This document shows positions 1-11,331 of a DNA stretch of 64,000 bases, piece by piece; within the stretch, counting starts at the first letter, position 1, and each line of letters starts with the position of its first letter. The stretch lies in assembly GCA_030704615.1 (NCBI GenBank), contig CM060731.1, forward strand, positions 93,600,756 to 93,664,755. Reading direction: 5' to 3'. The stretch is from Takakia lepidozioides. Taxonomy: Eukaryota; Streptophyta; Takakiopsida; Takakiales; Takakiaceae. Both the position numbers and the translations under genes were made by a program. The notes beneath the pieces are model-generated. The model had not been told where the DNA came from. It saw only the letters and a list, made by a program, of their open reading frames with translations, and searched no databases.

Positions 1-51
1 GGTCGCCTAATTTAAAAAAGAAAACAAGCAACTGCCGTATTGGCAGTCGCA
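1..51. repeat. Hairpin-repeat sequence outside the left element end
   Basis: Carries the same palindromic GACTGCC/GGCAGTC type unit as the neighbouring element. It resembles an internal piece of the right terminus (reverse complement of about 15460-15515) rather than that terminus's outer flank. It may belong to an adjoining copy of the same family that continues beyond the window. Confidence 0.5.
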
Positions 52-470
52 CGGTGGCAAATACATTTTTGAAAATTAACAAAATGAACGCGATCGCCAA
101 TTATGGCGGTCGCTTTGTTTTTCGAAATTAAAAAAGAAATAGCGACCGCCATATTGGCGGTTGCTTCAATTGTTTTTTTTTAAAGCAAGATTGGCGGTCG
201 CACCGGCGGTCGTTTTATTTTTTGAATTAAAAAAAGAAATAGCGACCGCTATCTTGGCGGTCGCTTAAATTTAAAAATATGCAAAATAGAAGTGACCGCA
301 ATATTGCACAAAATAAAAGGAAATAAAAGCGACCGCAGTAGTGGCGGTCGTTTGTTTTTAATAAAATATAAAAATACGGACCGTAGTATTAGCGGTCGTT
401 TAATTTCAAAATTACAACAAATATGGTTGTACTGCTTTTTTTGGGTGGGCACTATTGCTCTTCACTTCTT
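52..470 (+). repeat. Left terminal inverted repeat with hairpin units
   Basis: A run of GCGACCGCC/GGCGGTCGC palindromes separated by AT-rich spacers. It pairs with the reverse complement of 14838-15779. The outer block 52-210 matches 15779-15640 closely, and the inner block 268-465 matches 15015-14838. The right copy contains additional hairpin units in between. Confidence 0.8.
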
Positions 471-933
471 TTGGCGCAAACACTTGAGGTTGCTTTGGAT
501 GTTCTCTTCCATTGAACGAGAGTGTAGCCCAAGAGAAGGGTACGCACATTTTGCCGTAATGGCTTCCACCAAAGCCACTTCAGCAGATTGTGTATAAGCT
601 CAACACTACAACCCACATCGACCCACTTGGGTTGCTGACAGGTGTAGAAGTGTTGGGCTATCGCATTGCATTCTACATTCACAACACGTTCATTTATAGG
701 TGACTGTTTTTTGTTGCTTGCATCGCTAGGTCCCAGGGGAATGGATATTGGGTGAAGATGAGGGAGGAATGGAGCCCTTGGTATACGGCAATACTGCTCC
801 AATCAATAGAGAACTCGCACCATCAGTTGTGCTCCAACAGCAGTATCGGTCCCCGAGTAAATAAACTTCCGTTGTAAATAGATACTTACGATAAGAAAGC
901 TTTAATCCACATAGGTTGCACTCAACACTACCA
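471..933. other. Leader between left terminus and transposase
   Basis: Ordinary-composition sequence with no recognisable protein on either strand. It probably holds the transposase promoter or 5' untranslated region. A TATAAAGG string at about 967-974 lies just inside the assigned reading frame, so the true start could be downstream. Confidence 0.4.
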
Positions 934-3839
934 ATGGCACTGACAGTGTTCGAGCTCGCTCACCTCGGCTATAAAGGTGTGAAGTGCGTTGGGGTGGGTT
1001 TATGCCCCAAAGCATCTATTCGGGTAAAAAGCCACTTTGCCCAGTGTGGAGGCAATATTCCAATGTCTTTGGATCTGGACATGACCTCTGAGCAGAACAC
1101 TCTATCTTCCCGTCAGGATGCCCCGATTAGTACCCAGGGCGACTCTTGTGAGGCTTCGGGTGTCATTAGACAAGTGGGTTGTGCCGGAGCAACACCTGCT
1201 TCAACACCGCTTTGTACCCCTACACTTCAACGGAGTAGAGGATTACGGCAGCAATCCATGCAAGAAGGTCTTAACTTGTCTGCGAAAAGACAGTGGGATA
1301 AAAAATGGGCGCAGTTTTTCTTCGAGGCCAACATACCATTTAATGTGGCAAAGTTTCCGGCATTTGTTTCTGCTGTTAGAGCAAGCTCGGAGTCCAGATC
1401 CACATACGTGCCTCCGACTTATCACAATCTCCGCACAAGATTGCTAGAAGACGCCATGACCGAGCTTACCCAAAAGGTCAACGATAGGATGGACGAGTGT
1501 ATCAGAAAATATGGAAGCACTATATGTGCCGATGGTTGGAGTTCTATCACAAACAAACCGTTGTTCAATGTCATGCTCGTATGTCCAGTTGGAGAACAAT
1601 TCTTGGGATCAGTCGACACTAGCGGCGAGAAAAAAGATGGACGTCATCAATGCCAACTATTGACGGACTTCATCGAACAGGTCGGAAGTGATAGAATCGT
1701 GCAAATATGCACAGACAATGCCGCTAACATGATAAACACTTCAGACATGTTGTTGGCACATAATCCCCATATGTACTATCAAGGTTATGCTGCTCATATC
1801 CTTGACCTCCTTTCGGAAGATTGGGGAAAAGAACAGTGGGTGAAACAACTTGTCAAGCGAGCGAAGACTGTTGTGTCGTTCATCCGCACACACCACATCC
1901 CTTTGGCAATATATAGGAGGCACGAACCCAAATACAGCCTCCGCAATCCAGGCGAAACTCGTTTTGCCACTAACTTCTTAATGGTGGATCGGTTGGTGAC
2001 GGTGAAGAGCAGTCTGGAGTACACCATCATCGATCCTCAATGGGATGCGTACACACATTGCGAAACTTCAGAAAAGCCAAGCCATTGGGCAAAAGTCAAA
2101 AAGTTCGAAATAACATTCGTAGCGATGATTTCTGGAAGAAATGTGAAAACTTTGTTTATATGGTTGAGCCGGTGTTAATCGTTTTGCGGGAGTTTGATGG
2201 AAAGCAGCCAGTAATGGGCAAGGCATGGTTACTAATGCAAAATCTTGAGAAGCACGTCCAATCCTCGAGGCATCCTCCCTTCTCCTTGGAACCTAAACTT
2301 GCGGACAGTGCTGAGGATGCATTTTACGACCGTCGTTCGATGGTTCGAACGGACTTGCATTATGCGGGGGCTTTTCTCATTCCATTCTTGCTCGACAATA
2401 CCATGCTCCGAGACGACGCTGATGCCAAGGCCGGCCTCATGCGAGTGCTCATGCGACTGGCTCCGCCGAACTATGCAGAGAAAGCTATATCCGAGTGCCA
2501 ATGCTTCTCAGATCGCCGTGACCATTTTGAGGACATGTCGGATCCAAAAGAGCTCAATACGCTGCCACATGAATGGTGGGATCTGATTGGAGCTGGAGCA
2601 AGAACATTGGCTTCCATTGCGAAGCGTATTCTTGCTCAAGTGTGCTCTGCCTCATCTTGCAAACGCAATTGGAGCAGTTACTCATTTGTTCACAACAAGA
2701 TTCGCAACAGGTTGAATCCCGCAAGGGCTGACAAATTGGTGTATGTGTGTACCAATTGCCGACTGCTACGTGAGAGGGCAAGGGATGATGCTGCAGCATG
2801 GTATGAGAGAAATTTGCACTCCGAAGACTCTGCTTCTAAGGCTGATTCAATGAGTGACGATACTGAGCCTCAGAGAGAATCATCTCAGAAGGAATCATCT
2901 GCCTCCGATAGTGAAGATGGATCCGATGATGCTCCCAAAAATGCGTATGACCCGTTTACATTCACAGAGCAGGATGCTTATATCCAGCCGACCTTTGATG
3001 ACATTCTTGAAGAAGTGCGTATCGCAGATGAAGGTGAAGCTGCAATTGTACTATCCCCAGAATATGGTATTCAAAATGAAGTTGGGGTCGACCCTCGCCC
3101 TCCACTACACGCTGAAGCCACCGATAGTGCCCCAATGGAGCTTAGGGGTGATGTACTGCCAGGACCGATCGACATACGCAACCCTGTTCATACAAACGAT
3201 GGTGTCGAACCCATTGTACAGTCGACGGGACCGGATCATGCCTCACCGATACGACCAGCTCCACCACAATGTCAAAACCGATCTAGCTCCTCATCAACAC
3301 AGCGGACATTAAGGAGCAACAAGGTTGATCTGTTTTCCACACACATGCATCATTCTGCTGCATTGGACCGGGCGGAAGTTGAAGCCTCGGATGATGACAA
3401 CCTGCCACTACAATTCCACCTTAACCGACGTATTGTGCAGCAGACCCGTGGTTCCTCACATGCCGGACCATCTAATGCCGGTCCATCTCGGACAGTCCCC
3501 CCTCCGGTACCTCCTTCGACACCACCTTCGATTGCGTCCCAAGTCCATAAACGACAGAGAACAGTCCAACTTTTTGTAGGTGATCGGCCCACAAACAGAC
3601 CAGATACCGTGGATGGTATTCAAGATCAGAGCGGGAGTCGACCTCAAAGAGAACTAAATGTGGTTCGAGGTCGCTTACAGATTCAAAGGCCTGGACATAT
3701 GAGGTCGGATAGGGAGGACGATTCCAGCACTGATCATGGCAACGGTGGTGAAATCGATGGTGACCCGGATTTTCAACCCATCGGAGCATTAAGATTAGGA
3801 TCTTCTTCGTCCCGCCGTCGAAGCAGTAGAAGGAATTGA
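934..3839 (+). pseudogene. hAT-family transposase, one frameshift
   Basis: Reads as a plant hAT transposase of about 960 residues in two overlapping frames. The first frame (934-2100) has a partial BED-type finger (RVKSHFAQCGGNI) and then a DUF659/RNase H-like core with the acidic motifs CADGWSS and CTDNAANM. The second frame (about 2095-3839) carries the hAT C-terminal dimerisation region, with WWDLIGAG, SCKRNWSSYSF and NRLNPARADKLVY, then a Ser/Asp-rich low-complexity tail. The frames join in an A5 run at about 2096-2101, where one base appears lost; a -1 shift or a sequencing error would look the same. The start was set at ATG 934, in frame with the upstream finger remnant. A canonical AATAAA lies at 3966. 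It is the likely source of transposase for the surrounding element but probably inactive as it stands. Confidence 0.88.
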
Positions 3840-4111
3840 AGCAAAACAGCTGTAAGCATGCATCAGCACTTTTTAGTGTACATGTTTATATTTCTGTACT
3901 GAAGTAATACCAATGTGATCATTGTCACTATGAGTATTTGTATTGCTGTTGTGTATGTGTTGGAAAATAAAAGATGTTGCCCATGTGTATATCAGCCAAA
4001 ATGTCGGCCAAAGACACCGTCACTTGCTCATGTTTGTGTTCGGTGATTTGCTTGTGGAATGGAGAACAATTGTGCCATGCTTCTAACTGTGCATTCATTT
4101 TTATTTAAATG
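3840..4111 (+). other. Transposase 3' flank with poly(A) signal
   Basis: Non-coding tail after the hAT stop. It contains AATAAA at 3966-3971 about 130 bp downstream of the stop and a GT-rich stretch before it. Nothing else was recognised. Confidence 0.5.
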
Positions 4112-4149
4112 GAGCGACCGCCAAGGTGGCGGTCGCTTCTACAAAGTGT

Positions 4150-4225
4150 GACCTGCGCATGGAGCGAGAAGTGAGGCGGGGGGAAGAGGGGCATATAAGC
4201 TCCGGGACATTCTCCCCTCACTTTG
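4150..4225 (+). promoter_or_regulatory. Promoter-like module, copy 1
   Basis: CATATAAGC at about 4191 is followed about 15 bp later by a pyrimidine-rich block, CATTCTCCCCTCACTT. The same TATA-plus-pyrimidine layout recurs at 4420 and 5828. No open frame follows directly, so this may be an orphan copy. Confidence 0.45.
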
Positions 4226-4384
4226 CTTAAAGTTTTTTTTTGCTTTTATAAATGCAGCGACCGCCATTACTAGCGGTCGTTTTTTTTCTTTTTTTTGGCG
4301 AAATGGAGCGACCGCCATTTGTGGCAATCGTTTTTTTCTGTTTTTAAATGGAACGACCGCCATGGTGGCGGTCGCTTCTACGAG

Positions 4385-4455
4385 GACTGCATTGCGCGTG
4401 GAGCGACTTTGGGGGGGGGGGCATATAAGCCCCTAGTCATTCTCCCCTCACTTCC
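4385..4455 (+). promoter_or_regulatory. Promoter-like module, copy 2
   Basis: A second copy of the TATA module, CATATAAGCCCC at about 4420 with CATTCTCCCCTCACTTCC downstream. It is separated from copy 1 by hairpin units, and no gene follows before the palindrome array. Confidence 0.45.
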
Positions 4456-4479
4456 ATTACTGGCAGTTTTTGTTTTTAC

Positions 4480-5770
4480 AAAATGCAGCGACCGCCATTT
4501 TTGGCGGTCGCTGTGATGGTTATTTTTTAAGATGCAGCGACCGCCATTACTGGCGGTCGCTTTTATTTTAATTATTTTGGAAATGAAGCGACCACCTATG
4601 TTGGCGGTCGCTTATTTATTTTAAATGTTTTGAAAATGAAGCGACCGCCTATGCTTGCGGTCACTTATATATTTTAAATGTTTTGAAAATGAAGCGACCG
4701 CCGATGATGGCGGTCGTTTATTTATTTTAAATGTTTTGAAAATGAAGCGACCGCCTATACTAGCGGTCGCTTATTTTTTATTATTATTTTTTAAATGAAG
4801 CGACCACCTATGTTGGCGGTCGCTTATATATTTTAAATGTTTTGAAAACGAAGCGACCGCCGATGCTAGCGGTCGCTTATTTTTTTATTTTATTTTTAAA
4901 TGAAGCGACCGCCTATGTTGGCAGTCGCTTATTTTTTTTAATGTTTTTGAAAATGAAGTGACCACCTACGCTGGCGGTCGATTATTTATTTTAAATGTTT
5001 AGAAAATGAAGCGACCGCCTATGCTGGCGGTCGCTTATTTATTTTAAATGTTTCAAAATGAAGTGACCACCTATGCTGGCGGTCGCTTATTTTTTTTTAT
5101 TTAAAAAAAAAATGAAGCGACCGCCTATGTTAGCGGTCGCTTTTTTATTTTAAAGTTTTTGAAAATGAAGCAACCGCCTATGTTGGCGGTCGCTTATTTA
5201 TTTTAAATGTTTTGAAAATGAAGCAACCGCCTATGCTAGCGGTCGCTTTTATTTTAATTTTTTGAAAATGAAGCGACCGCCCATGTTGGCGATCGCTTAT
5301 TTTTTTTAAAGTTTTTAAAAATGAAGCGACCGCTGATGTTGGCGGTCGCTTATATATTTTAAATTATTTGAAAATGAAGCGACCGCCTATACTGGCGGTC
5401 GTTTTTTTTTTAAATTTTTTTTTAAAGGATGCGACTGCCTATGTTGGCGGTCGCTTATTTATTCTAAATGTTTTGAAAATGAAGCGACCGCCTATGCTGG
5501 CAGTCGCCTATTTATTTTATTTTATTTTAAATAAAGCGACCACCTATATTGGCGGTCGCTTTTTTATTTTATTTTATTTTCAATGAAGCGACCGCCTATG
5601 TTGGCGGTCGTTTTTTTTTTAAATTTCCGGAAAATGGAGCGACCGCGTGTTTTCTTTTTTTCTTCTTTTTTTCGCAGATTTTTTTTATTTATCCGGAAAA
5701 TCAAGCGACCACCAGTTCTGGCGGTCGTTTATTTTTTTATTTTCCGAAAAATCGAGCGACCGCCAAGTTG
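4480..5770. repeat. Tandem array of palindromes, about 53-bp period
   Basis: About 25 units, each with a GCGACCGCC arm, a loop of about 7 nt (often TATGCTG) and a GGCGGTCGC arm, followed by an AT-rich spacer such as TTATTTATTTTAAATGTTTTG. Unit starts at 4641, 4694, 4747, 4800, 4853 and 4905 show a spacing of 52-53 bp. Units carry scattered transitions that often weaken one arm. It is the same family as the element ends. Confidence 0.93.
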
Positions 5771-5794
5771 GCGGTCACTTTTAGAAGATTCGCC

Positions 5795-5880
5795 CTGCAC
5801 GTGGCCCGAGAAATGAGGGCGGCGGGGGATATAAGCCAAGGGAAGCTTATTCTCCCCTCACTTCCTCTCCACACAATTTC
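5795..5880 (+). promoter_or_regulatory. Promoter of the coiled-coil/RING gene (module copy 3)
   Basis: GATATAAGCC at 5827-5836 is followed by TTATTCTCCCCTCACTTCC, the same module as at 4191 and 4420. It lies about 320 bp before the ATG at 6149, which gives a plausible 5' leader. Confidence 0.6.
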
Positions 5881-6148
5881 TGTGTGCGTAGCATTTCATT
5901 ATTCCACGACACGTAGTCACGTGGAGAAGGAGGCCATTGGTTGGGTAGGGGGTATTTTTTGCCGCGATTTCTGTGAGGTCGTTGTAGAATGCTCCCATAG
6001 GCCCTCCTCTGGCTTCCAGGATCATTTTATTCTACAAAATTAGCTTTTATGAAGTATTGACACATAATCAAACCTACTTAACGGGGGAAGGGTTTAGAGT
6101 TACGTCTTTTTAGAAAACCTCGTTTAGTGTTGCTCCGATTGTTGCAGA

Positions 6149-8488
6149 ATGGCAGAGGGCCAGGACGATGACCGTCATGGAAGATATGACCCCAATGAAC
6201 ATGGACCACCCCTTAAGAAAATCAAAGGGTCAAGGCAAGACTTCAATTGGGAAGTATTTGGTGACCCTAACATACTAGCAGAAGAGGGCTGGGAGGATGT
6301 TCCGGAAGAGTTCCGGTGGCCGATGGCGAGATGGTAAAAAATCGTGAAATGGTACCACATCAATCGATTGTGGCCTTTGGATAGGCATGACGTGCAAACC
6401 CGAAACAATTACGCAGAGTCCAGGTCTTGCACGAACTTGCATTTCCAGCATAGAGCGAATGAGGTGCATTGTACATTGTGGGGTCAACCTCTTTTAAAGG
6501 GTCAAATCTCGTACACCTTGGTAGCCATATTGTACGTGGAGGTCATACTCTTGCGTCCAGTGAATTGACAAACTGCTAGTAGGAGGAACGCAAGGTTGCT
6601 ATACGATTTGGAGTACATCCCGGACACGTTCGGAATACAACCGGCTGCAACATTAGAGGAACAACTGGTGGAAAGAGACCAGCGAATCAGGACCTTGTAG
6701 AACCGACTAGACTGACAAACACTGCGCATAGCCGAGTTGGAAGCTACATTGCAAGACATGCCTCCAAACAATGAAGGCACTGTTGTCCACAATGAGGATC
6801 GAACAAATGTCGTGGACATGGATGCGGAGTTTGCGATGCCCGATCGCAGTATTGACCTCATCATTCAGGAAGTTACGGACGTCCTTGACCCTGTGGCCGA
6901 TGAAACCATGGTTGAGGAACAACGAATTGCGGATGAGAGAAGGAGGAAAGGAAAAGAACAAGTACTGGAAACCGGGGAATGCTCGAGGGTCGCCATTCAA
7001 TCGGAGATGAACCCGATATTAGATGTCGACCGCGTTACAAAGGAGCGGGACATTGCCATAGCAACTGCATGGCGCTTGTCCAAAACGCTGGAGATTCAGG
7101 CATGGGTCCCATTGAATGACGATTGGGAGAATTGGGTACAATGGGCGACCCATTTGGCCTCCAGAGAAGCACGGGTAGAGCGGGCACTGTCAGGCTTGCA
7201 ACATGTCGCACGCATGTCGAACCGTAGCGTGGATAGCATTTATGCCAACATGCAAAGGTATAACGATCTCCGCATCGCATCAAGCGTGTTCGTCGGGTAT
7301 ACCAATTGGGCAGATATGGGTTCTATGTTCGATCGATGTGAGCACATAATTTTGAGGTCGAACAGAAGCATAAACTGGGAATTGGAGATAGAGGAAGAGT
7401 GAGACACCACAAGAAGGATGACCAGCCACATCAATAAGGCCCAGAGGGAGGAGATACCACGAGGCGTTTTGCCGTCATGGATATCAAATGGCACAGTTTG
7501 TTCGATGTGTAGGAATCCATACGGCCCAGAGGGATGTCATGTGCTTGGATCATGTGGACATATGTTTCATCTCACATGTCTTATCCCGCAAGCCTTGCGG
7601 ACGAGCGCTTGCCCAGAATGCCGTACACCAATCCATCGCCGTTTCTATGAGCTGGTGGGCTTGGAGGATCGGATGCCCATAGGTTTTGAATACAATCGAC
7701 ACAACCTCCCATTGGATGGGCTACCATACACATTTCTGAATTGTGTGCATTGGGGCAAGAACTTGGTATGGGATACAGACAGAGAGATGCATGGCATACA
7801 TGCCGGAAACCCGGCATACATCAAAGATCCCCAGTATTTCTGGGTCACATCTGATTGGGAGATAACCATACGTGCGGGAGGTATTCGAGATTGGTGGGAG
7901 AGAGAGCAGTTTTGCTGCAATCTGGGAGGGCATTGGAGTCAAAGAAGGTCCAGGTTTATCCGGCTCCCACAGGTTCCATGGGTGCCGGAGGAGAACGAAT
8001 TGTATGACCGACAACCGATTGGGAGACATTTGTTGCTGTCCGAACTGGAAGACGCTATAATATGTCAATGCCGAATGAATGATGCGTACAAGGCGGTTTA
8101 TTGTCGAAACGACACAATGATTAGGGACAGGGCCCGCGAGAGGCAGTTGGAAAGTTTCAAAAGTACCATCAAAGCAGTTGTAGAGAAATGGAGGTGATTA
8201 TGGACAGACTGTTATCGTCGTGTTTTGGGGGCTGTATTGCCGGATGTGGACGGTCTTGTTGCCGATTTGCATGCAGCCCGAGCACTTGTTCTCGATCCAC
8301 CTCCGCCACGTCGTGAGAATGAAGAAGAAAGTCAACTTTCGCCGCGAAGTAGGCGGATGCAGGCCAGAATTGATCACATGTCATTGGGCCCCTCATTGAC
8401 CACGAGATCACGGTCGCAAGCTCTGGCAATCGGCAGTGCAAATCAGGCCACAGCATCAAATTCCACATCCTCGGACAGTGACGACTAG
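6149..8488 (+). pseudogene. Acidic/coiled-coil RING-H2 protein frame with six in-frame stops
   Basis: One uninterrupted reading frame of 780 codons runs from ATG 6149 to TAG 8486, broken only by stops at 6335 (TAA), 6566 (TGA), 6698 (TAG), 6713 (TGA), 7400 (TGA) and 8195 (TGA), with no frameshift. The N-terminal part is acidic; 6690-6770 is a coiled coil running across two of the stops. A RING-H2 finger lies at about 7497-7623: CSMC, then SCGHMFHLTC, then CPEC, giving C-x2-C...C-x-H-x2-H-x2-C-x10-C-x2-C. The region after it is Trp- and Cys-rich and unrecognised, and the C-terminus is Arg/Ser-rich. RING proteins are usually E3 ubiquitin ligases; the target is unknown. A TATA module lies 320 bp upstream. 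Each stop is one C-to-T step from Gln or Arg. It could be separate short proteins, but the shared frame argues against that. Confidence 0.75.
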
Positions 8489-8940
8489 GCTTTGAATGAC
8501 TGGCAGCATAGTACATATACAATATGCATTTTTGTTGTACCTTGAATATTGTTGGAAAACATAGTGATGGCACTCCGCCAAGTTTGTATATCACCAATTT
8601 TGTTAATACACAATGCACATGTGCGGCACCTCCCAATTTCAATTGCATGAGCAACGTTTTCTTCACATTTACACTCGTGTGATGGGGAAGAAGTAGTTCA
8701 CCTTGTAAACAAATTTACAATGGTATCATATTTGGTCATGACGTGTATATGGGTATTTGCAATGAACTCCGAAAGCTGGAGAACAAGGAAAATTGATGTT
8801 AACAAATAAGTTATAATGAGTTACGAACGGTCCTCTTCCAAACAAATTTCGCCTGGTCCCTGCGTATTTCATAATCATTTCGCAAAATCTATGATCTTTC
8901 TACGAACATACCCACAAAGTTCTCAAAACACAAAATAATT
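8489..8940. other. 3' flank of the RING frame
   Basis: AT-rich non-coding sequence. No repeat or gene recognised. Confidence 0.4.
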
Positions 8941-9300
8941 TCGATTGATCTCATATTACACTGGGACGTATCAGAGGGTACATTGAACACACTGGCCAAG
9001 TTTCAAAGCGAACGAAAATCATTTGGATGGGCAACCATCCGTTGGCCCATTGAACGAATTTTGATTGATCTCATATTACTCTGGGGCATCTTACATGGCA
9101 CATTGAACATAGTGGCCAAGTCTCAAAGCGAACCAAAATCATTTCGATGGCCAACCATCTGTTGAGCCATTGAATGAATTTCGATTGATCTGATATTAGT
9201 CCGCGACCTGTGAGAGGGTGTCTGGAACGTGCTGGCAAAGTTTGGAAGCTAACAAAAATGATTTGGATGGGCAACCATCCGTTCACCCATTGAATGTATT
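8940..9300. repeat. Tandem repeat of about 120 bp, array A
   Basis: Three diverged copies starting with the TTGATCTCATATTAC type motif at about 8946, 9066 and 9186. Each continues with ACATTGAACA, TGGCCAAG, CAAAGCGAA and AAAATCATTTGGATGGGC. A fourth very degraded copy begins near 9300. Confidence 0.85.
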
Positions 9301-9944
9301 ATGTTGGAGCTGCTATTGCTTTGGGACCTGTTGGACTGTGTTTCGCGTGCTCACGATTTTTTTTTCATTTCGTTTTTAAATGGGGCGTGTAATGTAGCCA
9401 TATGCAACGTGCGTGCCAAATTTGGGAGCGATCAAAATTCATTTGGACCCAAAACCATGGTTTTTTCCCTGTTTTGCACTCCAAACTTGATTTGTGTTCT
9501 ACTTCATGCACTCTTCATAGAGAGTTCTGCAATAGTGAGCGAAGAGAACATTTTTTTTTTTGGGCATTTTTTATTGATCCAAATTTTGGCGGGGGAGTAG
9601 CTGTGGGATGCTGGAAGCCACAGAACAAAATTGAGCCAAAAACAAAATCGATACGTGCCAGAAACCCCCACTGAAAGGCAGTGCAAACCTATTTATTGGT
9701 TTAAAATAAATTTAAATTCAATTAAATTGTGGAATGGCTTGAGGGGGGAGCGCGTCGATGGGGAGGCAAATGATTTATTCGTCTGTTGTGTCTCCGCACA
9801 TATGTTCAAGCACATGCGGGCAAAAGAGGGGCTTCAACCACATCCGTTCAATGGGTGCAATAGCCGTGCACCTATTGCAGGATTTCTTTTTCGCATTGAA
9901 CAAAAACCAGATGACAAATGAACGCCTCATTGGACAATCGAACG
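9301..9944. other. Unassigned spacer between the tandem arrays
   Basis: Contains T-rich tracts near 9355 and 9551. No convincing coding sequence on either strand. Confidence 0.4.
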
Positions 9945-10345
9945 ATTTTTGATTGATCTCATATTACAGTGGGACGTATCAGATGGTACATTGAACACAC
10001 TGGCCAAGTTTCAAAGCGAACGAAAATCATTTGGATGGGCAACCATCCGTTGGCCCATTCAATGAATTTCGATTGATCTCATATTACTCTGGGGCCTCTT
10101 ACATGACACATTGAACATAGTGGCCAAGTCTCAAAGTGAACCAAAATCATTTCGATGGCCAACCATCTGTTGAGCCATCGAATAAATTTCGATTGATCTG
10201 ATATTAGTCCGGGACCTGATACATGGTATGTTGAACATAGTGGCAAAGATTGAAAGCAAACGAAAATCATTTGGATGGGCAACTATTCAATCGCCCATTG
10301 AATGAATGGGATTTCGTCTTCGATTATACTGGGACCTGTTACATG
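9945..10345. repeat. Tandem repeat of about 120 bp, array B
   Basis: Three full copies and a partial fourth of the same unit as array A, with the TTGATCTCATATTAC type motif at about 9953, 10073 and 10193. Array B resembles array A unit by unit, suggesting a roughly 1-kb duplication. Confidence 0.85.
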
Positions 10346-10368
10346 GTATGCCCTTTGAAGCTCTTTTT

Positions 10369-10648
10369 GTAGTGTCTCTTGCCTCGTAATGCGGTGCTTC
10401 TTCATGTCCACTTTATCCAATATGTTAATATTCTCCATCTGGAACAGATCCACATATGTGTGCAGAAATCCTTAAAAAAACAAATGACCATTTCAACTTT
10501 TATAAGCCTCATCCCCAGCTTCCAGTTTTGATGGTCATTTGTTTTTTTAAGTTATATACGCATGTGTGGATATGTTCCAGATGGAAGATATTAGCATTGG
10601 CAAAATAAGAGTTGGAAAAGCACTTCGTTACGAAGCAAGAGACATTAC
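10369..10648. repeat. Long imperfect hairpin, arms of about 130 bp
   Basis: The arm beginning GTAGTGTCTCTTGCCTCG at 10369 pairs with its reverse complement ending at 10648. Further in, CTCCATCTGGAAC pairs with GTTCCAGATGGAAG and AAACAAATGACCAT pairs with ATGGTCATTTGTTT, around a short loop near 10510. It resembles a foldback or MITE insertion. Confidence 0.85.
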
Positions 10649-10796
10649 AGAAGACCTCAGCATGTTGAACATTTGGATGAAGAACCTTGTCCATCGTCGC
10701 TTCAAAGTTCTAGCGCTTCTGAAATGATCATATGTTTGTTGGTGGAAGCAAATCTCGTAGGCCACATTGATCTCGTACCCATCGAAGACTCCCGTA

Positions 10797-10886
10797 GGCC
10801 ACATGGAACGATTCATGTGATACATTTTCACAAATGCGATGTGATACATTTGTGAAATGGTATTACATGAACCGGTTAATGTGGCC
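10797..10886. repeat. Short hairpin
   Basis: GGCCACAT...CATGTGATACA...TTCACAAATG on the left pairs with CATTTGTGAA...ACATG...ATGTGGCC on the right, with a small loop near 10840. Confidence 0.75.
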
Positions 10887-11331
10887 AATGCTCGTCTTCC
10901 GCACCATGGCGGAAATGTTCGCCACTTGAAAGCACAAACACAAATAATCCGTGCAAACAATCTCAAGAATCATATGTACTGCAAGGTGTTTCATACTACC
11001 GATGTTCATGTAGCATAATTATTTATGAATCGTTTTGTTACTCCCATGCCAACAACATCAGGTCCACTGCAACTGCCATATTCCGAATTCCGTATCAGCC
11101 ACCACGGACATGAAACCAGGAACTTCGCACAAAATCTCCAATTCATTCAATTTATGGTGGGCCATGGCTGCAGCGTGCAAGCTGGCCAGGGTGGCTGATA
11201 CATCCGTTTGAACATGACAGTCTTAGAGGACGTTGACATGGGAATAACAAAAAGAGTACTACAGAATTCAGCTAGAGGAACAACAATAGCATGAAACACC
11301 TTACCGTAAATATGATTGTTGACATTGGTAC
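10887..11331. other. Unassigned spacer
   Basis: No coding potential recognised. The stretch 11180-11330 leads into the next hairpin. Confidence 0.35.

Noticed and set aside
292-802. Small genes at the left end
   Set aside because: The frames run through inverted-repeat hairpins on both strands and have no family features.
4480-5770. A CRISPR-like array (regular repeats with spacers)
   Set aside because: Repeats are short imperfect palindromes, and the spacers are near-identical AT-rich sequence. This is a eukaryotic tandem array in a transposon.
5368-6043. Repetitive peptides encoded by the palindrome array
   Set aside because: The frames simply translate the 53-bp units (Lys-Arg-Pro-Pro and Ala-Thr-Ala-Tyr strings) and change frame between units.
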